A stretch of 64,000 nucleotides of DNA. It comes from Corbicula japonica. Lineage: Eukaryota > Mollusca > Bivalvia > Venerida > Cyrenidae. Position 1 is the stretch's first letter. Each line of letters begins with the position of its first letter. The position numbers were made by a program, and so were the translations under genes. Shown one piece after another: positions 57,665-64,000 of this stretch. Location: NCBI GenBank assembly GCA_038501625.1, contig JAZAYU010000220.1, positions 682,001 to 746,000 of the forward strand, given 5' to 3'. The notes under the pieces are model-generated. The model did not search any database. It saw only the letters and a program-made list of their open reading frames with translations, and had not been told where the DNA came from.

Positions 57665-59552
57665 TTTTTACAGCTTTAAAACACCATTTAGGTTAATATC
57701 AGTACCTCCAACAAAGTAAAAATCAAGCCATGCCGTGGTTCGAACCTTAACGTTATTTTACAGCTCTCCATTATCATTTACGTATATATCAGGTCCTGCG
57801 CGAAACAGAAATCAAACCAAGCCGTGGTTCGAAATTTAAGATTATTTTACAGCTATCCCGTATCATTTACTTATATATCAGGTCCTTTGCCGAAGTAAAA
57901 ATTAAACCATGCCGTGGTTCGAACCTTAAGGTTATTTTACAGCTGTCCCGTATCATTAACGTATATATCAGGTCCTGTGCCGAAGCAAAAATCAAACCTT
58001 GCCGTGGTTCGAACCTTAAGGTTATTTTACAGCTTTCCTGTATCATTTACGTATATATCAGGCGCTGTGCCGAAGCAAACATCAAACAAAGCCGTGGTTC
58101 GAACCTTAAGGTTATTTTAAGGCTGTCCCGTATCATTTACGTATTTATCAGATCCTGTGCCATAGTAAAAATTTAACCTTTCCGTGGTTCGAACCTTAAG
58201 GTTACTTTACAGCCCTCCCGTATCATTTACGTATACATCAGGTCATGTGCCGAAGCAAAAATCAAACCTTGCCGAGGTTCGAACCTTGAGGTTATTTTAC
58301 AGCTACCCCGTATCATTCACGCATATATCAGGATCTGTGCCGAAGTAAAAAATCAAACCATGCCGTGGTTCGAACCTTAAGGTTATTTTACAGCTGTCCC
58401 GTATCATTTACGTATATATCAGATCCTGTGCCGAAGCAAAAAGCAAACCATGCCGTACTTCAAACCTTAAGGTTATTTTACAGCTGTCCTGTATAATTTA
58501 CGTATATATCAGATCCTGTGCCGATGTAAAAATCAAACCTTGCCGTGGTTTGAACCTTAGGACTATTTTACAGCTGTCCCGTATCATTCACGTATATATC
58601 AGGTCCTGTGCCGATGTAAAAATCAAACCATGCCGTAGTTTGAACCTTAAGGTTATTTTACAGCTGTCCCGTATCATTTACGTATATATCAGATCCTGTG
58701 CCGAAGCAAAAATCAAACTTTTCTGTGGTTCGAACCTAAAGGTTACTTTACAGCCCTCCCGTATCATTTACGTATATATCAGGTCATGTGCCGAAGCAAA
58801 AATCAAACCTTGCCGAGGTTCGAACCTTGAGGTTATTTTACAGCTGCCCCGTATCATTCACGTATATATCAGGATCTGTGCCGAAGTAAAAAATCAAACC
58901 ATGCCGTGGTTCGAACCTTAAGGTTATTTTACAGCTGTCCCGTATCATTTACGTATATATCAGATCCTGTGCCGAAGCAAAAAGCAAACCATGCCGTACT
59001 TCAAACCTTAAGGTTATTTTACAGCTGTCCCGTATCATTTACGTATGTATCAGGTCCTGTGCCGATGTAAAAATCTAACCATGCCGTGGTTTGAACCTTA
59101 AGGTTATTTTACAGCTGTCCCGTATCATTTACGTATATATCAGGTCATGTTTTGAAGTAAAAATCAAAACCATGCCTGCTGTGGTTCGAACCTTAAGGTT
59201 ATTTTACAGCTGTCCCGTATAATTTACATATATAAATATCAGGTTCTGTGCCAAAGCTAAAATCAAACCATACTGTGGTTCAAACCTTAAGATTATTTTA
59301 CAGCTGTCTGTATCATTTATATATATATCAGGTTCTGTGCCGAAGCAAAAATCAAACCATGCCGTGGTTCGAACCTTTAGGTAATTTTACAGCTGTCCCG
59401 TATCATTTACGTATATATCAGGTCCTGTGCCGAAGCAAAAATCAAACCATGCCGTGGTTCGAACCTTAAGGTTATTTTATAGCTGTCCCGTATCATTTAT
59501 GTATATATCAGGTCCTGTGCCGAAGCAAAAATCAAACCATGCCGTGGTTCGA
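57665..59552. repeat. 90-bp satellite array, ~21 units
   Basis: Unit includes gccgtggttcgaaccttaag, gttattttacagctgtcccg and tatcatttacgtatatatca; starts at 57911, 58001 and 58091 show the exact 90-bp period. 90 is a multiple of three, so 30-residue repeat frames appear. Variants recur at 541 bp. Confidence 0.95.
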
Positions 59553-59640
59553 AGTATAATGATATACCAAAGCATCTAAGAGTTGTAATTTTTGAAAAAG
59601 GAGAATGCAGATGAGTCTTGCACGAACATTGGTTGCGGGA

Positions 59641-60545
59641 AACTATTATTTTATTTAGATTTGATAAAGCTTGAAATATTTTGATATTTCTTATGTCAGA
59701 GTGGGGAATCACGTGGCAAAAACATGGCCGCCAACCAAAAAAATCTCTCGGTTCGAGGTGAGTTTTTACTTGTTTCTCGCTTATTCCTGGACCATTTTTA
59801 ATGAAATAAACACTAAAGTATCCCGTACACGAAGACAGATTGCATGGTGTATTCCAAATTTTGCCAGCTTTTGTAGTTTATGCGGTATTTCGTGTACAGT
59901 GTTTGTCAGCTTGAATTGCTTGGGGATAGGGTACATTTGGATCTTTATTAAATCGTTCTTCTGGCAAGTGAGCCGATTGTTGTATGAAAAATTTGTTATA
60001 TCCAGACAGACTGAGTGTTACTGGTGCAAAAATATCCAGTTTCTGTATGCAACCGATGTGAAAAACGCAAAAATGGAAAAGGATTGGGAACAATGGCCGC
60101 GACGTTGAGGATAGGGAACACTTGTATTTTTGAGAAGCAAACTGTTTGCCAGTCAGTGCGATCAGTTTGCGAATAATCCATAATTTTTTTTCATTCAACA
60201 ATCAGCTCTCTTGCGAAAACTTGCCAGAAGAACGATTTCATCAAGATCCAAGTGTACTCTATCCCGAGCAATGCAAGCTGACAAACACTGCACACGAAAT
60301 ACCGCATAAATTATCAAAGCTGGCAAAATTTGAAATACGCCATGCAATCTGTCTTCGTGTACGGTGTACTTTAGTGTTTATTTCATTAAAAATGGTCCAG
60401 GAATAAGCGAGAAACAAGTAAAAACTCACCTCGAACCGAGAGATTTTTTTGGTTGGCGGCCATGTTTTTGCCTCGTGATTCCCCACTCTGACATAAGAAA
60501 TATCAAAATATTTCAAGCTTTATCAAATCTAAATAAAATAATAGT
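59641..60545. repeat. Large inverted repeat (~340-bp arms, ~215-bp centre)
   Basis: Left arm 59641 to about 59975, right arm about 60190-60545, near-complete reverse complements (attattttatttagatttg and caaatctaaataaaataat at the ends). Centre is unique. A 145-codon frame (59671-60108) spans arm and centre and has no recognised domain. Confidence 0.92.
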
Positions 60546-60640
60546 CCAGGAACAAGCGAGAAACAAGTAAAAACTTACCTCGAACCGAGAGATTTTTTTG
60601 GTAGGCGGCCATGTTTTTGTCACGTGATTCCCCACCCTGT
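60541..60640. repeat. Third partial copy of the inverted-repeat arm
   Basis: gtccaggaacaagcgagaaa ... cacgtgattccccaccctg, same orientation as the right arm and directly after it. Confidence 0.9.
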
Positions 60641-60827
60641 ATGTCGTATGCTAGCTTTTGGAAAATGTAATTGTCCTTAAGCTAGCTACAAAAAGTTGGT
60701 TGGAAACCAATGATACCCCTGTCTTGAATAGATAATACCTCATGCTTGCATGTACATACAGTGTTTAATATCTCTTACAGTTAATATATGACCAGAATAT
60801 ACACCAATGAAAATTATAAATGATCAG

Positions 60828-60898
60828 TGCCCAAGGTTATAAACTGAGCATGGAAACCAGTCTCAAATCTCAAGCCAGTCGCCATTTCAGCCAATCAG
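60828..60898. mobile_element. Family B MITE, truncated
   Basis: gtgcccaaggttataaactg ... cgccatttcagccaatcagg; middle and right arm missing, next copy follows at once. Confidence 0.8.
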
Positions 60899-61039
60899 GT
60901 GCCAAGGTTATAAAACTGAGATTAGAAACCAGACTCAAATCTCAAGCATCTGATTGGCTGAAATGGCGACCAGTCGCCAAATCAGATGCTTGAGATTTGA
61001 GACTTGTTTCCATGCTCAGTTTTATAACCTTCAACCCTG
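60899..61039. mobile_element. Family B MITE
   Basis: gtgccaaggttataaaactg ... cagttttataaccttcaac; short deletion in the core. Confidence 0.88.
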
Positions 61040-61287
61040 ATTGTAGCTTTGGAGTCGTAGGATTGCTGCTATTTTACATGAGCTTCTGAAAATAATAAAA
61101 GAACCCATAACACTTACTCCATATAGGCCTTATCTGGCAACTGAGAAATTCAATCTTATGAGAGTTTTTCAAACTTTTTTTCTAAGTAGACCTTTAAGAA
61201 AAAATTTGAGGCCATAACACCGATTTATGATTTCTTTTTTAATTAAATTTTGTCAAATATTTGTTGAGATTGACTTAAATTTATTAA

Positions 61288-61556
61288 GTTCATATGGGGC
61301 GCGTAACGGGAAAAGGTACCTTCGGACAGTTGACGTAAATCCTTGATATGACGTCATATATAAAGTTGAGCAGAAAACATTTTATGCATTTCGCGTTAAA
61401 ACTATCATTTTATTGTCAAAATATGTGAGAAAAGCACTTGTTAGTTTTTTAAATATAAAGATAGTTGTAAGTTCTTTTTAAATAATATAATAGTACAACT
61501 AAAATGTCACAAAATATGACCGAAGGTACCTTTTCCTACGGCACGCCCCAAATGAC
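61288..61556. mobile_element. ~265-bp MITE with GGTACC-containing inverted ends
   Basis: Left ggggcgcgtaacgggaaaag then gtaccttcgg; right ccgaaggtaccttttcctac then ggcacgcccc. About 36-bp imperfect inverted repeats. Interior AT-rich, non-coding. Confidence 0.8.
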
Positions 61557-61559
61557 AGA

Positions 61560-63080
61560 GTGAGCAGGTAAGTACTAGTAAGCAAATTTAAGGTGGAACG
61601 CGACACTTTGCGAATTTTCGAATTTCTTTATGAAATTTGGAATGGTATTTATTGACGATGACTCCAGCACGAATCCGCAAACCGATTTTCGATCAATCAA
61701 ATAGTTGTTTAGATATTTACCTTCATAGTTAGCTATCAACGCTAGTTTTCTGCAGTGACATCATTGACGCTCGCCGAACACTTTTTCGGAGCTGGCTGAT
61801 AAATGGGCTTTTCAATTTCATTTATTATTTCACAGATGAATTGGCGCTGAAAATACCTTTCCGGTGATATAAGTTTTAACATATTGTGACGAGTTTTAAC
61901 AACGCTATTTACCGTTAAACGCCATTTTCGCGTTAAAAATGACGTCGACTTTTGCCCTTTTTCTGTCGACTTTTTCAAAATTGTGAAAAATTCCCGAATT
62001 TAATTTTTGATTTTTTTGCTTAAAAAGTTTGAAAAAAGCAATTCCAATCGAATAAGCGAATAAAATTTGAAGGTCACCGACTTAGTTATTGTGCTATTAC
62101 TACTTTAAGTACCCCTATCCCCTTTTGAATAAATACGTTATTTTTGGAAATCTTAGAAAAAAAATTAGCTCATTAATTAAAAACTTCGCCAAAAGACACC
62201 AAGGGAGAAGTTGAAATAAATTGTCAAAAAATGACATCTAATCGATTTCTCTTTTGTTTTGTTTTTTGTCAAAAATATCTTTGAAAACGCTACTACGGGT
62301 AAAAAACGAACATTCCAAAAAGCGTATACGAGTACATGTATATAATACTAACGTCAAATATTTCTATTCGGACGTTACACTTAAAATTATCATGTACAGT
62401 TTTTGGAAGTTATACTTACAACTTCATAAATTCTGCGGTGTTTTTTTTTCTAACATAATCTTTTGTCAAAGCATTTTCGCAAAGGTTTGCTAACTTTATT
62501 TAATAGTGTTCTTAATTACTTACGAAATGCACAGTCACGATTTCTTTGGTAGTTATAGACGTTTGATTAAAACTGTTCAATTTTTTGCCTATGCACGTAA
62601 TAGAAATATTATAGCGCCTAAATTTGTGCGCGGTGACGCCTAAAATAATTAAAAATATTTCGTAGCCCCAGCAGATCTATTAAAAGAATATCTATCTAAT
62701 TAGCTACGTGCCTTTTTTTGTCTTGTAAAATGTTAAAAGGATGACAAATAATCCATCAGCCGCCATGCGTATGTTTGATTTGTTCCCATTATTTGCTGCA
62801 AATATACATCTTTTGACTTGTCAGCTGCAATTTCAAATGGTTGACGTTTATTTTACCTTCATCTAAGGTATTTTTATTGTTCCATAATGGGGTATTTTTC
62901 TAACAAATGTTTTCTTAGTTTGAATATACATTGATTTTAATTTTGAAATTTGTTTAACATACCCTTAACATGTATCAAGTAACGACTGATCACATTTTAT
63001 TCATTGACAATGAGTTCCGACATTTCTAATAATTACAGCAACGTATGATTGAAACAACTTTTTTTATGAAATTTTATTTT
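61560..63080. other. Non-repetitive stretch, nothing recognised
   Basis: AT-rich. Frames at 61742-61978 (minus) and 62254-62493 (plus) lack recognisable domains or splice context. Confidence 0.6.
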
Positions 63081-63198
63081 AGCGTTAATCAGTTAAGTCT
63101 TGTTAATCATAAGTTAATCATAAGTTAAGTCTTGTTAATCATAATTAAGTCTTGTAAATCATAAGTTAAGTCTTGTTAATCATAAGTTAAGTCTGTAG
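63080..63198. repeat. ~22-bp tandem repeat
   Basis: aagtcttgttaatcataagtt repeated about five times with small deletions. Confidence 0.9.
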
Positions 63199-63227
63199 CA
63201 ACACTAGAAAGTAGTTTGGAGCGACCT

Positions 63228-63362
63228 TAACACTTTCAGTCTCAACACTCAGACGTTTGATTGGTCGATTAGGAGACTGGTGTGTATTTCAACTAATCAG
63301 ATGCTTGAGATTTGAGACTGGACTCCAGTCTCACCAGTCTCACCTTTATGGTATTGGGCCCT
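63228..63362. mobile_element. Family B MITE, diverged
   Basis: ttcagtctcaacactcag ... tcagatgcttgagatttg, gtattgggccc terminus. Confidence 0.75.
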
Positions 63363-63566
63363 ATTTGCATGCAACATACTTAAAAGGGAGGTCCAACAGT
63401 ACCCTTTTATGAAAAATTGTCGCTTGACCGCAAGCCCAGTTCCTGTCATTCTTTCAAAAATAAATGATGGTATTAACACATAAACAATTCAAAGCTAGAA
63501 TCTTTTATGTTAGTGTAAAATCAAACATGAATAGAGTGCGAAATATTAAATGTACATGCAAGTATG

Positions 63567-63593
63567 AGGGGGTGGGGGGGGGGGTGGGGGGGA
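63567..63593. repeat. Poly-G tract
   Basis: G runs separated by single T; G-quadruplex potential. Confidence 0.7.
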
Positions 63594-63664
63594 CTGGTTA
63601 CCATGGACAATTGCATGTGTCCATTGTGTTGGATCAAATTTATAAATGGCTGTTTTACTTGTAG

Positions 63665-63739
63665 ACTGAAGTGTCATTACAACGGAGGGATTCAGCTCAG
63701 GACTGTTTTACATGAACGCTTTGAGACTAGTTAAAAATG
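63665..63739 (+). other. Exon-like segment
   Basis: 75 nt between ttacttgtag and AATG|gtaagt; ATG at 63712 opens MNALRLVKN into the donor. Could be a first coding exon of a gene beyond the window; weak. Confidence 0.2.
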
Positions 63740-64000
63740 GTAAGTGGAATAGATTATCTAAAACAATGATGAAAACGTTGCGTTGGCCACTAGCAGGACG
63801 ACGTTGATTTACATGATCAAGTTGATTTACACGATCAAGATAAAAAACACAATTTATAAATTTATGAAGAATTAAATAAATTGATAATTTCTATGTCCCG
63901 GATAGTCGGGTACATGTAGAGATCGCCGTGTCCGTCAATCCATCAGATCTCTGGATATCTGTCCGTCTGTCTTGTTTTAGAGCATGTCTTGACAACCCTT

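Noticed and set aside
58550..58921. 123-codon repeat frame
   Set aside because: It is produced by the 90-bp satellite unit; frames shift between units and no start or splice context is conserved.
59671..60108. 145-codon frame spanning one inverted-repeat arm
   Set aside because: A matching frame occurs in the other arm on the opposite strand (60259-60516) with shared residues, as expected from the inverted repeat; no domain was recognised.
1..64000. Reverse transcriptase, transposase or viral genes
   Set aside because: No frame showed motifs of these families; all mobile elements seen are short and non-autonomous.

Overview
The window is animal genomic DNA, most likely from a bivalve mollusc. 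It is AT-rich, has no operons or long bacterial-type frames, and its one clear gene is split into small exons with GT/AG borders. The bivalve assignment rests on the dispersed repeats, especially an AGCTCACCTGAGC element and a GTGTCGCCCTTTCGAAG-type element that I associate with bivalve genomes. This is an inference and was not checked by a search.

The gene is a plus-strand Rbfox (Fox-1 family) RNA-binding splicing factor. Ten coding exons can be joined by phase from 8017 to 31318 (376 residues). They encode an N-terminal Q/P/S/T-rich region, one complete RRM with RNP2 LHVSNI and RNP1 KGFGFVTF, an Ala/Tyr/Gln-rich C-terminal region, and a family-typical [11 protein letters not shown] terminus. 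Two more phase-0 N-terminal exons lie upstream (4784-4873 and 7243/7273-7371), and a weaker one lies at 9526-9600, so the gene probably has several N-termini. A possible non-coding leader exon is at 3306-3349. A 12-nt in-frame microexon candidate is at 27505-27516. The 93-nt RRM exon has three TGCATG (Rbfox-binding) words around it, one next to the 3' splice site and one inside the 5' splice site. This is the layout expected for autoregulated skipping of the RRM.

The introns and the region from 31.3 to 45.2 kb are filled with short non-autonomous elements. Family A (about 30 copies, ~240 bp) has TTAACCCTTT...AAAGGGTTAA ends that look piggyBac-like and GATC-rich internal hairpins. Family B (25 copies, ~145 bp) is an almost complete palindrome. 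Single or few copies of elements C, D and E are also present. Several are inserted inside one another, which gives a relative age order. Family A stops at 45.2 kb while family B continues to the end.

From 45 to 64 kb no confident gene is seen. The region holds CpG-containing CGCGAAAT-type repeats, tRNA-derived SINE heads, a 25-bp minisatellite (49.5-50.6 kb), a 21-bp minisatellite (56.1-57.1 kb), a 90-bp satellite with a 541-bp higher-order period (57.7-59.55 kb), a large inverted repeat (59.64-60.55 kb), and two elements with clear terminal inverted repeats (47.8-48.3 and 61.3-61.55 kb). A few isolated exon-like segments around 52-54 kb and at 63.7 kb may belong to an unrecognised gene, but support is weak.
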